Assembly (NCBI GenBank): GCA_949528465.1
Contig: CATIMP010000029.1
Span: 1 to 36,797, forward strand
DNA: 36,797 nucleotides
Direction of reading: 5' to 3'
Source: Bacteroidota bacterium
GTDB lineage: Bacteria > Bacteroidota > Bacteroidia > Flavobacteriales > Flavobacteriaceae
This document shows, in pieces, positions 18,094 through 29,752 of the stretch. The position numbers and the translations under genes were made by a program. Within the stretch, counting starts at the first letter, position 1. Each line of letters starts with the position of its first letter. Below the pieces are notes generated by a model, which made no database searches, had not been told where the DNA came from, and worked only from the letters and a program-made list of their open reading frames with translations.

Positions 18094-19749
18094 TTAAACG
18101 TTTCGCAGCTCTTGCGCATGACGCAAAGCTGACTCTTTAATATCTTTCCCTCCCAACATTTCTGCCAATTCTTCAATTCTGGCATCTTCGTCTAATGGAA
18201 TCAAAAAGGTTTGTGTGGTTTCGCCAACCACGTCTTTGTATACCTTATAATGTGCATCGGCCAAGGCTGCTATTTGAGGTAAATGCGTAATCGAAATCAC
18301 TTGCATATGGCTGCTCATTTCATACATACGTTTACCCATTGCATTTGCCATTTCACCCGAAACTCCCGTGTCTATTTCATCCAAAATCAACGTTGGAAGC
18401 TGTGTTTTTTCTGCCATGATAGATTTAATCACCAACATAATCCGTGATAATTCTCCACCAGACGCCACCTTACCCATTGAAGCAAAGTCGATTCCCTTGT
18501 TCGCAGAAAACAGCAATTCGGCTTCTTCTGTCCCAGTTGGGCTTGGCGCGGGTAATGGGTTTATATTCATTGTAAAGCGCACGTGTTGCATCCCCAAATC
18601 GCGAGAGCGTGACGCCAAAGCATCTGTTAACGGCTGGCATGCGTTTTCACGCTGTAGACGAAGTTTTTGCGATGTTTCGTGAAGTTTTTGGGTAGCTATT
18701 TCTACTTCAGCAACACTAGCCGATATTTGATTATCCAATTGTTCCACATCTCCGCAAAGTTGTCGTAATTCATCCCGTTTTTTAATCAGTCCTTCGGCAT
18801 TTTGAACCTTGTGCTTTTGGCATAACTGGTGCAATGTGCTTAAATTATCTTCAACTTCTTGAAGTCGTGCAGGGTCGTCCGATATAGACTCACCCAGTTG
18901 TTGTGCTTCTTGTAGCACATCGGAAAGCTCAATACCAATACTCAAAATACGTTCTTGTAACGATGCATAAGCTTCGCCAAGAGAAGCAATTTTCGCCAAA
19001 AGTTGCGCAAGCGTATGTAGTTGATCTTGAGCACCCATATTTTCTTGTGTGCCAACGGCAACAGCCTCAGCAAGTGTTGCGCGTAAACCTGTGGCATTTC
19101 TTAGTAGTGTAGCTTCTTCCTCAAGCGCTTCGATACATTTTGGCGATAAAGACACTTGCTCCAATTCTTGCAGTAAAAACTTGTGATAATCCAATGCTTC
19201 GCTGGATTGTTGCTGACGATCTCTCAGTGAAGAAAGCGTATTGGAACATTTTTTCCAGTGAGCATATTTATTTTTATAATCCAACAACAACGTATCGTCA
19301 TTGAAAAAAGCATCAATAAGTTTTAGGTAAAACGCAGGGTCGGTAAGCTGAATGGTTTGGCGTTGTGTATGTATATCTACCAAAGCCGTTCCAAGCATTT
19401 TTAATGTGTCTAAAGTCACAGGAGTGTCGTTTACAAAAGCTCTAGATTTACCGCTAATACTCAACTCACGACGCACAATAGTATTTGGTTCATCGTCCAA
19501 ATCTAGGGTTTCAAACAAGCGGTGTAGATTATGGTCAGCCATCTCAAAGGTAGCTTCAACAATACATTTATTTGCTCCATATCGTATTGTTGACAAATCT
19601 GCGCGCTGGCCCAAAATAAGCGATAATGCCTCTAAAAGAATAGATTTTCCTGAACCTGTTTCACCAGTTAAAATTGACAACCCTGAAGAAAAAGAAACCT
19701 CAAGGTCTTCAATTAAAGAAAAGTTTTTTATGGATAATGAAGCAAGCAC
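18094..19749 (-). CDS. recN: DNA repair protein RecN
   Basis: MLASLSIKNFSLIEDLEVSFSSGLSILTGETGSGKSILLEALSLILGQRAD; C-terminal SGGELSRIMLVIKSI and LDEIDTGVSGEMANAMG. Confidence 0.97.
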   Translation of the reverse strand: MLASLSIKNFSLIEDLEVSFSSGLSILTGETGSGKSILLEALSLILGQRADLSTIRYGANKCIVEATFEMADHNLHRLFETLDLDDEPNTIVRRELSISGKSRAFVNDTPVTLDTLKMLGTALVDIHTQRQTIQLTDPAFYLKLIDAFFNDDTLLLDYKNKYAHWKKCSNTLSSLRDRQQQSSEALDYHKFLLQELEQVSLSPKCIEALEEEATLLRNATGLRATLAEAVAVGTQENMGAQDQLHTLAQLLAKIASLGEAYASLQERILSIGIELSDVLQEAQQLGESISDDPARLQEVEDNLSTLHQLCQKHKVQNAEGLIKKRDELRQLCGDVEQLDNQISASVAEVEIATQKLHETSQKLRLQRENACQPLTDALASRSRDLGMQHVRFTMNINPLPAPSPTGTEEAELLFSANKGIDFASMGKVASGGELSRIMLVIKSIMAEKTQLPTLILDEIDTGVSGEMANAMGKRMYEMSSHMQVISITHLPQIAALADAHYKVYKDVVGETTQTFLIPLDEDARIEELAEMLGGKDIKESALRHAQELRNV

Positions 19750-19812
19750 AGATTAAAGTATGACGTTAATTCAAATATAGTGCGTTTTGCGCCATTTGAA
19801 AACACGAAGTTA

Positions 19813-20700
19813 TCAACGGGAAATCAGCGCCCAAAACTGAGAATTACTCGGAGCAAATCGATTCAAAAAGCGCAATAATTCGTCGGTTTCCACTTCAGGA
19901 CCATCACTAAAAAGTTGGCCTATTTCCTCCCCTTTTGCATCAAAAAAAGCGCGCATCAAATACGAATTTGGCTGTCTTTGCATAAGCTTTTGCAGACTAA
20001 GTAGTTCGTCTTTTAAAAGTGTTTTGGCCTCTTCGGGAGCTGAAACCATATTATCTAATCCGTTTCTGTGATATTGATAGATAACATTTCTAAAATCGTT
20101 AAACGCAGGGGAAATAATTTGGTCTATGAGTTCATAACGACCATTGCGGTTTTGCGAAACCGCCCACCCTTGTGCATTACTTGCTTGTGCAGCATTTGCA
20201 ATGGTTCGCGCGCGTTCAAAAAAAGACGTTCCGCCAAGTGGCGAAAAGCTATCTAACTCCATACCAATAGCCATATAGATATAATACGAAAACACAGAAA
20301 CAAGGTTATTATTATAGCGATTTACATCAAAATAAAAAGGTTGAAACTCTTGATATGTAAAATTGAAATTGTCATCCAAAAAGGTAACCAACGGAGAAGT
20401 ATAACTGCTGTTAAAAACCAACCTTCCAGATTGTACTTGTAAAGTGGCGCCGTATGAATTATCGTTAATATTAGAAATCGTTAGCAGCATAGAAATGGAA
20501 ACTTCGGCTTGCTCATTTCCGTTTTCAGAAGTCCATTTGGTGTTGTTCAGAAAATCACGAAGTGATTTTTCAAGTGTTTTAACTGGTGCGATATTCGTTT
20601 GGTTAACAAGTTCCGTGTTAACGGTCAAATCTACCCGAACGGGCTGCGCCCAAACCATAGCATGAAAACCTAAAATTAATAGTAGAATATTAGTGCGCAT
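19813..20700 (-). CDS. DUF4835 family protein (PorD-like, T9SS-associated)
   Basis: Signal peptide, QPVRVDLTVNTELVNQTNIAPVKTLEKSLRDFLNNTKW, downstream of coaBC and upstream of recN as commonly seen in flavobacteria. Confidence 0.8.
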   Translation of the reverse strand: MRTNILLLILGFHAMVWAQPVRVDLTVNTELVNQTNIAPVKTLEKSLRDFLNNTKWTSENGNEQAEVSISMLLTISNINDNSYGATLQVQSGRLVFNSSYTSPLVTFLDDNFNFTYQEFQPFYFDVNRYNNNLVSVFSYYIYMAIGMELDSFSPLGGTSFFERARTIANAAQASNAQGWAVSQNRNGRYELIDQIISPAFNDFRNVIYQYHRNGLDNMVSAPEEAKTLLKDELLSLQKLMQRQPNSYLMRAFFDAKGEEIGQLFSDGPEVETDELLRFLNRFAPSNSQFWALISR

Positions 20701-21904
20701 CGAAAATATTTTTAAGGTGAACCAAAATATCTTTGGCTACATCATTTTTGGGCTTTAATGAATAATGAACAGCTTCTTTATCACGTTGTAAAAAGGAAAT
20801 TTTATTTGTGTCGTGTCCAAATCCCGCCCCGTCGTCTGCAATAGAATTAACAACAATCGCATCCAAATTTTTACCAGAGAGTTTCTGTTGTGCATTTGCC
20901 ATAGCATTCTCCGATTCCAACGCAAATCCAATCAAAACTTGGTGTTTTTTAGTTTTACCTAACTGGACAAGAATGTCTGTTGTTGGCGTCAACGAAATGG
21001 CATCAAAGCCGTCTTGCTTTTTGATTTTTTGATCAATTTCTTTGTTAGGTTTAAAATCCGCAACCGCTGCAGACATAATCACAGCGTCTGCTGTATCGTA
21101 ATTGTTTAGGCAGGCTTGAAGCATTTCATCGGCAGTAGTAACAGATAAAAGGTTAACACTTGGATGCGCTGTGTTTCCAGCAGTTGGCCCGCTGATAAGC
21201 GTAACATCTGCTCCTAGTTTAGCTGCACAGTTTGCCAAGGCATATCCCATTTTTCCTGAAGAATGATTTCCTATAAAACGTACAGGATCTATCGGTTCGT
21301 ATGTAGGACCAGCTGTAATCACAATTTTTTTTCCAGACAAAGGGGATTTTTCCAGAAAATAGGCTTCAATAACAGCAAGAATTTGCTCAGGATCCTCCAT
21401 TCTCCCCTCGCCTTCCAGGCCACTGGCAAGTGCGCCAGATGTTGCAGGGATTAATATATTCCCATTGGCAATAAGTGTTTCTATGTTAGCTTTATTTGCA
21501 GGGTGCTTATGCATGTCCAAATCCATAGCAGGTGCAAAAAAAACGGGGCATTTTGCAGATAAGTAAGTGGCAATAAGTAAATTATCCGATGTGGCTTGCG
21601 CCATTTTAGAAAGTGTATTTGCAGAGGCTGGTGCAAAAATCATAGCATCTGCCCAAAGTCCTAAATCAACGTGATTGTTCCAAACGGCATTTTCATTCTC
21701 TTCATTGACAAAAGAACTTAAAACGTCACGATTAGAAACGGTGGAAAGTGTAAGAGGAGTAACAAAAGTTTTAGCAGCCTCGGTCATGACAACCTGAACA
21801 GAAGCTCCAGCTTTGACAAGCAATCGGACAAGGTTTGGCGTTTTGTACGCAGCAATGCTTCCCGAAATTCCTACTAGAATCTGCTTGTCGTGCAAAACCG
21901 ACAT
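20690..21904 (-). CDS. coaBC: Bifunctional phosphopantothenoylcysteine decarboxylase/phosphopantothenate-cysteine ligase
   Basis: LVGISGSIAAYKTPNLVRLL, ASANTLSKMAQATSDNLL, PAMDLDMHKHP, TAGPTYEPIDPVRFIGNHSSGKMG; start trimmed to MSVLHDKQ. Confidence 0.96.
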   Translation of the reverse strand: MSVLHDKQILVGISGSIAAYKTPNLVRLLVKAGASVQVVMTEAAKTFVTPLTLSTVSNRDVLSSFVNEENENAVWNNHVDLGLWADAMIFAPASANTLSKMAQATSDNLLIATYLSAKCPVFFAPAMDLDMHKHPANKANIETLIANGNILIPATSGALASGLEGEGRMEDPEQILAVIEAYFLEKSPLSGKKIVITAGPTYEPIDPVRFIGNHSSGKMGYALANCAAKLGADVTLISGPTAGNTAHPSVNLLSVTTADEMLQACLNNYDTADAVIMSAAVADFKPNKEIDQKIKKQDGFDAISLTPTTDILVQLGKTKKHQVLIGFALESENAMANAQQKLSGKNLDAIVVNSIADDGAGFGHDTNKISFLQRDKEAVHYSLKPKNDVAKDILVHLKNIFDAH

Positions 21905-21906
21905 GG

Positions 21907-22236
21907 CTATGCTTCTGAGTCGGAATCGGTGTGACGGTAGTAAACCTTTTCTTGCAACCACTGTTCAATAGCAATTGCGTGCGGCTTAGGAAGTTTTTCG
22001 TAAAATTTCGAAACTTCTATTTGCTCTTTGTTCTCAAAAATCTCTTCTAAATTTTCTGTTGGGGTAGCAAATTCTTCAAGTTTTTCAGACAACTCGGTTT
22101 TAATGTCTTCATTAATTTGGACAGCGCGTTTCGCCAAAATAGAAATGGCTTCGTAGATATTTTCTGTGTTTACGTCTAACTCGTTTCGGTTATACGTTTT
22201 TGTTGTTTCTGCGGCTTGAGTGCGTTTTAAATCCAT
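21907..22236 (-). CDS. rpoZ: DNA-directed RNA polymerase subunit omega (Bacteroidetes RpoZ)
   Basis: NIYEAISILAKRAVQINEDIKTELSEKLEEF and EVSKFYEKLPKPHAIAIEQWL. Confidence 0.85.
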   Translation of the reverse strand: MDLKRTQAAETTKTYNRNELDVNTENIYEAISILAKRAVQINEDIKTELSEKLEEFATPTENLEEIFENKEQIEVSKFYEKLPKPHAIAIEQWLQEKVYYRHTDSDSEA

Positions 22237-22245
22237 GACTTGAAA

Positions 22246-23046
22246 TTAATTGGATGCAAAAGTACGGATTTCTTCCTCAATATCTTCCATCATTTTTGTT
22301 GCAGCTTCCAAGTGTTCAGAATCGGGATATAAACGCTTAAAACTTTCAAATTTTGTTTTGGCGTCTTCAAGGCGGTTTTCCTTCTTATAGTAAACACTAT
22401 TTACTGCTAATGTAGTAGCTGCAGAGAATTGCACAAAAAGTGCAGCTTCTCTATAACTTGTCCCCGGATTATCCGCTATAAAATTATCAAGAGCCTTTAA
22501 AGATGCTTTGTAATCTCTAATAGTATTGTATTGCTTTGCAATCTCAAACCCCTTTTTTTCAGTTTTTTCTCTCAATTCGGTTGCCATATCATTTGCTTCG
22601 GCCATGCGTTCACTATCGGGATAGCGATTGATAAATTCCTGAATTTTATCAAGTGCCTCGTATGTATCGGTTTGATCTAAACTAAAATTAGGCGAGGTTT
22701 TGTAATGCGCAAATGCCATCAAAAAATACGCCTCATCTGCTTTTTGACTTTTTGGATACGCCTTTACAAAAGTTTCAAACTCATATGCCGCAAGAATATA
22801 ATTATTAGTGTTAAGCAATGAATTTGCATAGAAAAACACAATGCGCTCTGCCTGAGGCTTTCCTCTATATACCTCTTTAAGTTGCGCAAGTAGTTGTGCC
22901 GCTTTTCGATATTTTCCTTGCTCATACAATTCCAAGGCAAGATCGTTTTTCAACTTTACATCTTCACTTTTTAAAGCTTTTTGTAAATCGCTACATCCAA
23001 CAAAAAAAATTACTGCTGCGATGAGTAAATAATTTGGTACTTTCAT
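22246..23046 (-). CDS. bamD: Outer membrane protein assembly factor BamD
   Basis: Lipoprotein signal VGCSDLQKALKS, TPR-like repeats, KAYPKSQKADEAYFLMAFAHYK; start trimmed to MKVPNYLL. Confidence 0.92.
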   Translation of the reverse strand: MKVPNYLLIAAVIFFVGCSDLQKALKSEDVKLKNDLALELYEQGKYRKAAQLLAQLKEVYRGKPQAERIVFFYANSLLNTNNYILAAYEFETFVKAYPKSQKADEAYFLMAFAHYKTSPNFSLDQTDTYEALDKIQEFINRYPDSERMAEANDMATELREKTEKKGFEIAKQYNTIRDYKASLKALDNFIADNPGTSYREAALFVQFSAATTLAVNSVYYKKENRLEDAKTKFESFKRLYPDSEHLEAATKMMEDIEEEIRTFASN

Positions 23047-23051
23047 AGCCA

Positions 23052-23059
23052 CAAACTTA
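23052..23059 (-). promoter_or_regulatory. -7 element TAAGTTTG upstream of bamD
   Basis: Minus-strand exact TAnnTTTG, 5 nt before the bamD ATG at 23046. Confidence 0.5.
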
Positions 23060-23104
23060 ACTAAAACCAGCAACATAATTACAACTTACATTCGCATCTA
23101 TTTT

Positions 23105-23767
23105 TTGCTTTTTTTGTGCTTGATTTGCCACGCTGCGATTGCGCAAGAAGCAAAACTACCAAGGCATTGGGGCATACACTTTGGGTATGGCACGCAACAA
23201 ACTGCGCCTTTTAACTCACTTGAGTATACATTTGAACAAGTACATATGTTAGGACAGTTGGAATTGAAAAGTATTGGATATAAAAAATTTAATCTTCAAT
23301 TTTTGGCTGAAGGAGGTTACTACTGTGCAAAGCATCAGCTTATAAATAAATGGTTCACCACAACTGAATTTTTCAAGGACTTCCCAGGTGACTTCCAGCA
23401 GAACATGTTAGAAAAAAAATATGTCCATCAAGTGATTTTTCACGCGGCTGTGGAAATAACGCGTTTTATTACCCCAAAAACACAACTTTTTGGTTATGCG
23501 GCAATTGGCCCCATGTGGACGTCAAAACAGACGGAACGTCTTGCTAAAGGTTTTGCTTTTTCAGATAATATTGGCTTAGGGTTAAAGTTTAAACTCATTA
23601 AAAATATGTGGCTCAGTAGTTTGGTGTTTCTTCGACACGAGTCTAATGCAAACCTTCAATTTCCCAATTCAGGTCACAATACTTTAGGCGTACGAATGGG
23701 TGTAGTATTTAATCTAACTGCGCCACAAAAGGGCGAAGGGCATCCGTCAAGCCTTCCGAAGCTTTAA
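23105..23767 (+). CDS. Acyloxyacyl hydrolase / PagL-like lipid A deacylase
   Basis: Secreted beta-barrel, C-terminal RHESNANLQFPNSGHNTLGVRMG PagL-type H-S motif; TTG is the first NTG codon, true start may be upstream (see findings). Confidence 0.75.
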   Translation: MLFLCLICHAAIAQEAKLPRHWGIHFGYGTQQTAPFNSLEYTFEQVHMLGQLELKSIGYKKFNLQFLAEGGYYCAKHQLINKWFTTTEFFKDFPGDFQQNMLEKKYVHQVIFHAAVEITRFITPKTQLFGYAAIGPMWTSKQTERLAKGFAFSDNIGLGLKFKLIKNMWLSSLVFLRHESNANLQFPNSGHNTLGVRMGVVFNLTAPQKGEGHPSSLPKL

Positions 23768-24593
23768 CTAACGGCAATCGAACGGCATCAGTAGACAAGT
23801 GCTTAAGCGCAGAAACGGCTTTGATACCTGCTGGATTTCCTTCCATAAACAGCAAGTCAATAACAGGCAAAAGTTGGTTTGTAATTTGATTTGCCTTTTC
23901 TGTGTTTTTGTTAATGGCAGCTTGAATTCCTGCTGAAAATGTCTTCGGAAATCCACCTGCAGCTACAGAAATTACACCAGCACCACCTAGTAGCGTAAGC
24001 GGGATGGCTGTTTCATCATCACCCGAAAGAACCAAAAAGCCTTCTGGCGCATTGGAAATAATTTCTTTCCCCTGAACTAAATCCCCGCTTGCATCTTTTA
24101 CAGCTATAATATGTTGCGCGTCATTTGCTAATCTAAGTGTAGTTTCGGCAGTCATATTCACACCCGTTCTGCCAGGAACATTATACACAATTAGCGGAAG
24201 TGGAGTAACAGCATCTAATGCCATATAATGACGGTAAAGTCCTTCTTGAGACGGACGGTTATAGTACGGAGTAACCGATAAAATAGCGTCAAATCCTGTG
24301 GTTTCAATTTGCTGAAATTCATCTACAAGAGCAGCCGTATTATTCCCGCCAAGACCCATCACCAACGGAACGCGTCCATTTACTTCTTGAACAAACACAG
24401 TAAAAACAGCTTGCTGTTCCGCATGAGTTAGCGTAACAGACTCACCTGTTGTTCCCAAAGCAACTAGAAAGTCGATGCCTTGGTCAATCAAGAAATGAAT
24501 AATGCGCTTTAGCGCTTCAAAATCTACGTCTCCCTGGTTTGTAAAAGGGGTAATTACTGCAACGCCAGTTGATGCACCTTTAAGTACGCTCAT
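23709..24593 (-). CDS. dapA: 4-hydroxy-tetrahydrodipicolinate synthase
   Basis: GTTGESVTLTHAEQ, TPYYNRPSQEGLYRHY, YNVPGRTGVNM, AVKDASGD. Confidence 0.96.
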   Translation of the reverse strand: MSVLKGASTGVAVITPFTNQGDVDFEALKRIIHFLIDQGIDFLVALGTTGESVTLTHAEQQAVFTVFVQEVNGRVPLVMGLGGNNTAALVDEFQQIETTGFDAILSVTPYYNRPSQEGLYRHYMALDAVTPLPLIVYNVPGRTGVNMTAETTLRLANDAQHIIAVKDASGDLVQGKEIISNAPEGFLVLSGDDETAIPLTLLGGAGVISVAAGGFPKTFSAGIQAAINKNTEKANQITNQLLPVIDLLFMEGNPAGIKAVSALKHLSTDAVRLPLVKASEGLTDALRPFVAQLD

Positions 24594-25092
24594 TAGGATG
24601 AATTTTATTAAAATATTGTTTTAAGTAGGACAGAAATGTACCAAAATCAGCTGTTGAAGGAAGTACCAAATCGTTTAATTGATTATCTAAAGAAGAAGGA
24701 CCAATGCGGAAAGAAGCCTTTAATAGTGCCGAAAACGACACCAAAGGCAAGGTAATATTGTGTACAAAATGAACAACTAAATCGTATTGTTGTTCCAAAA
24801 CAAATACCAAATCATCGGCAGATATACGTCCACGCCAATCCAAACTCTGTGGATGTAAATGCGGCTTTGGTACTCCTTCTAGCATTTTTTTATTCACATT
24901 ATATTGCACGCGTTCAATAGTATCAAATTCGTGAGAGAAAATAGTACACATATCCTCAAATTGTGCCTCTGTGATATCTAAATCTGTTTCATGAATAAAC
25001 ATCAAACGACGCGTCGCTTTAGGCTTAAAAGCCGTGCGATTTTTGAGTGCGTTAAGCTGTTGTGCAACAGCGCGTTTGGCAAAGAGTTTCAT
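24580..25092 (-). CDS. DUF6913 family protein
   Basis: MKLFAKRAVAQQLNALKNRTAFKPKATRR.. DLVVHFVHN, located between dapA and ligA; family name recalled from flavobacterial annotation. Confidence 0.65.
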   Translation of the reverse strand: MKLFAKRAVAQQLNALKNRTAFKPKATRRLMFIHETDLDITEAQFEDMCTIFSHEFDTIERVQYNVNKKMLEGVPKPHLHPQSLDWRGRISADDLVFVLEQQYDLVVHFVHNITLPLVSFSALLKASFRIGPSSLDNQLNDLVLPSTADFGTFLSYLKQYFNKIHPNERT

Positions 25093-25099
25093 AGAAGTG

Positions 25100-25107
25100 C
25101 AAAAATA
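25100..25107 (-). promoter_or_regulatory. -7 element TATTTTTG upstream of DUF6913 gene
   Basis: Minus-strand exact TAnnTTTG, 7 nt before ATG 25092. Confidence 0.45.
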
Positions 25108-25135
25108 GCATTTTAAAAGGACGTGAGTATCCGAA

Positions 25136-25181
25136 GTTGCATTATTATGATAAAAAACTAACGCTTTGTTATAAATGCAAC
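25136..25181. repeat. Inverted repeat GTTGCATT ... AATGCAAC in ligA/DUF6913 intergenic region
   Basis: Perfect 8-bp arms at 25136-25143 and 25174-25181. Confidence 0.6.
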
Positions 25182-25185
25182 AATT

Positions 25186-28031
<2,846 letters not shown>

Positions 28032-28096
28032 AGTACTGATTTAGTCATCCAAACGAAACCCAAAGAGTGATCACATTTGTTCTGCGTTATCATTTA

Positions 28097-28104
28097 TATA
28101 TTTG
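28097..28104 (+). promoter_or_regulatory. -33/-7 promoter upstream of ribD (-7 TATATTTG)
   Basis: TTTG 28076-28079, N17, TATATTTG; a second TATTTTTG lies at 28106-28113. Confidence 0.45.
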
Positions 28105-28155
28105 ATATTTTTGCTAAAATACGCATTCCCATTGCATAGCAATCATCACAAATAC

Positions 28156-29163
28156 ATGGAACGCTGCCTTCAATTGGCACAAAAAGGATTTGGCTACACC
28201 TACCCCAACCCAATGGTTGGCGCCGTTGTGGTGAATAATGGCGTTATAATCGGAGAAGGATGGCACCAAAAAGCAGGAACTGCCCATGCCGAAGTACATG
28301 CACTATCTGGTCTCAGTGCTGCAGACTTGGAAGGTGCAATATTATATGTAAACTTGGAACCTTGTTCACATCATGGCAAAACACCGCCTTGTTGTGAATT
28401 GGTTGTTGCAAAAGGAATAAAAAAAGTTGTTGTTGGTGCACAAGATCCCAATCCAAAAGTAGCAGGAAAGGGCATAAAAGTTATGCAAGATTTTGGCATT
28501 GAAGTAGTTGTAGGCGTTTTGGAAGATGCTTGCGTTGAACTCAACAAGCGCTTTTATTGCTTCCACATAAAAAAGCGTCCTTATATTATATTAAAATGGG
28601 CGCAATCGGAAGACGGTTATTTAGCACCTGAAAATGATAGTAAGGGAACTGTTTCTTGGATAAGCGATGTACATAGTCAACAGTTAGCACACAGGTGGCG
28701 CGCCGAAGAACACGCCATTTTAGTGGGACGCAAAACAGTGGAAAATGATAATCCACAACTAACCACAAGAAAGTGGAGCGGTACAAATCCAATTAGGCTG
28801 GTACTTGATCGTGATTTAAAGATTGACCCAGCAGCGGCTGTTTTTAATGATGCCGCGCAAACGGTTGTTTTTAATTGTCACAAAAGCGGGCAAGAAAAAA
28901 AAATATTTTGGGAGCAGGTAAAAAAAATAGATGTTTTAGAAGATGTACTAGAAAAAGCCACACAACATGACATTCAGTCTATACTTGTGGAAGGTGGTGC
29001 TATTACAATAAATCATTTTTTGAATACTAATTTTTGGGATGAATGCCGCATAATCAAAAGCCCAGCGCCGCTAAAAGGGGGAGTAAAAGCCCCAAAAAGA
29101 CCAGAAGGAAAAAGAACAAACAGAAAGATTGTAAGGGATGACTTACAAATTATTAAAAAGTGA
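28156..29163 (+). CDS. ribD: Bifunctional diaminohydroxyphosphoribosylaminopyrimidine deaminase/5-amino-6-(5-phosphoribosylamino)uracil reductase
   Basis: MERCLQLAQKGFGYTYPNPMVGAVVV, HAEVHAL, LEPCSHHGKTPPC; reductase domain ILKWAQSEDGYLA; start trimmed to MERC. Confidence 0.95.
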   Translation: MERCLQLAQKGFGYTYPNPMVGAVVVNNGVIIGEGWHQKAGTAHAEVHALSGLSAADLEGAILYVNLEPCSHHGKTPPCCELVVAKGIKKVVVGAQDPNPKVAGKGIKVMQDFGIEVVVGVLEDACVELNKRFYCFHIKKRPYIILKWAQSEDGYLAPENDSKGTVSWISDVHSQQLAHRWRAEEHAILVGRKTVENDNPQLTTRKWSGTNPIRLVLDRDLKIDPAAAVFNDAAQTVVFNCHKSGQEKKIFWEQVKKIDVLEDVLEKATQHDIQSILVEGGAITINHFLNTNFWDECRIIKSPAPLKGGVKAPKRPEGKRTNRKIVRDDLQIIKK

Positions 29164-29557
29164 ATTTTTCTCTAAAAAACGCAGGGCACTTCATAGCACG
29201 CATCGTTTTCTTATCAACAAAAACCAATCGTGTTGTTGCAGTAGTAATTGTAGTTTTTTCCTGATTTTCAATGCGATAATCAAAGGTGACGTAATAGTTG
29301 TCAAAAACATCAATTTTGGTATGTACAAAAAACAAATCATCAAAACGTAGTGGGCGTTTATATTGAATAGAAATCTCAGTAAGCGGAAGTAAAATTCCGT
29401 CTTCTTCCATATCAGCATAACTAACTCCCTGATTGCGTAACCAATCAATTCTAGCCTGCTCTAAAAAGTATGCGTATTGTGCGTGATGAACAATGCCCAT
29501 TTGATCAACCTGATGATAATTAACCCTTAGCTGTATTGTAGTCTTTTTCTTACTCAT
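29153..29557 (-). CDS. Acyl-CoA thioesterase (YbgC/4HBT hotdog family)
   Basis: RVNYHQVDQMGIVHHAQYAYFLEQARIDWLRNQG hotdog thioesterase signature. Confidence 0.9.
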   Translation of the reverse strand: MSKKKTTIQLRVNYHQVDQMGIVHHAQYAYFLEQARIDWLRNQGVSYADMEEDGILLPLTEISIQYKRPLRFDDLFFVHTKIDVFDNYYVTFDYRIENQEKTTITTATTRLVFVDKKTMRAMKCPAFFREKFTF

Positions 29558-29752
29558 TGTAGAAACTGTATGTCAATATTAACGCACTAAAACGTCTTTT
29601 AATATGCAACAAACTTTTTGAAAATTCAATAGCAAATCAACTTTTTTTTAAAGAAAATTCCACACATATTTGTACGGTAGAATTGAGCTGTACAACCTAA
29701 AGTATAAAGTGCTCATTTTGCGCTATAAAACATTAAACAACCAAGGAAAGAC

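Noticed and set aside
19352-19756. 134-aa antisense ORF over recN 5' end
   Set aside because: Shadow ORF of the conserved RecN N-terminus; no independent support.
28067-28074. GTGATCAC palindrome upstream of ribD (CRP-like look)
   Set aside because: Only 8 bp, expected by chance, and no evidence for a matching regulator or an FMN riboswitch in the short leader.
29558-29752. Possible oriC next to dnaA
   Set aside because: AT-rich, but I see no cluster of TTATNCACA DnaA boxes; only one distant match (ATTCCACACA). A GC-skew and DnaA-box scan of the whole genome would be needed.
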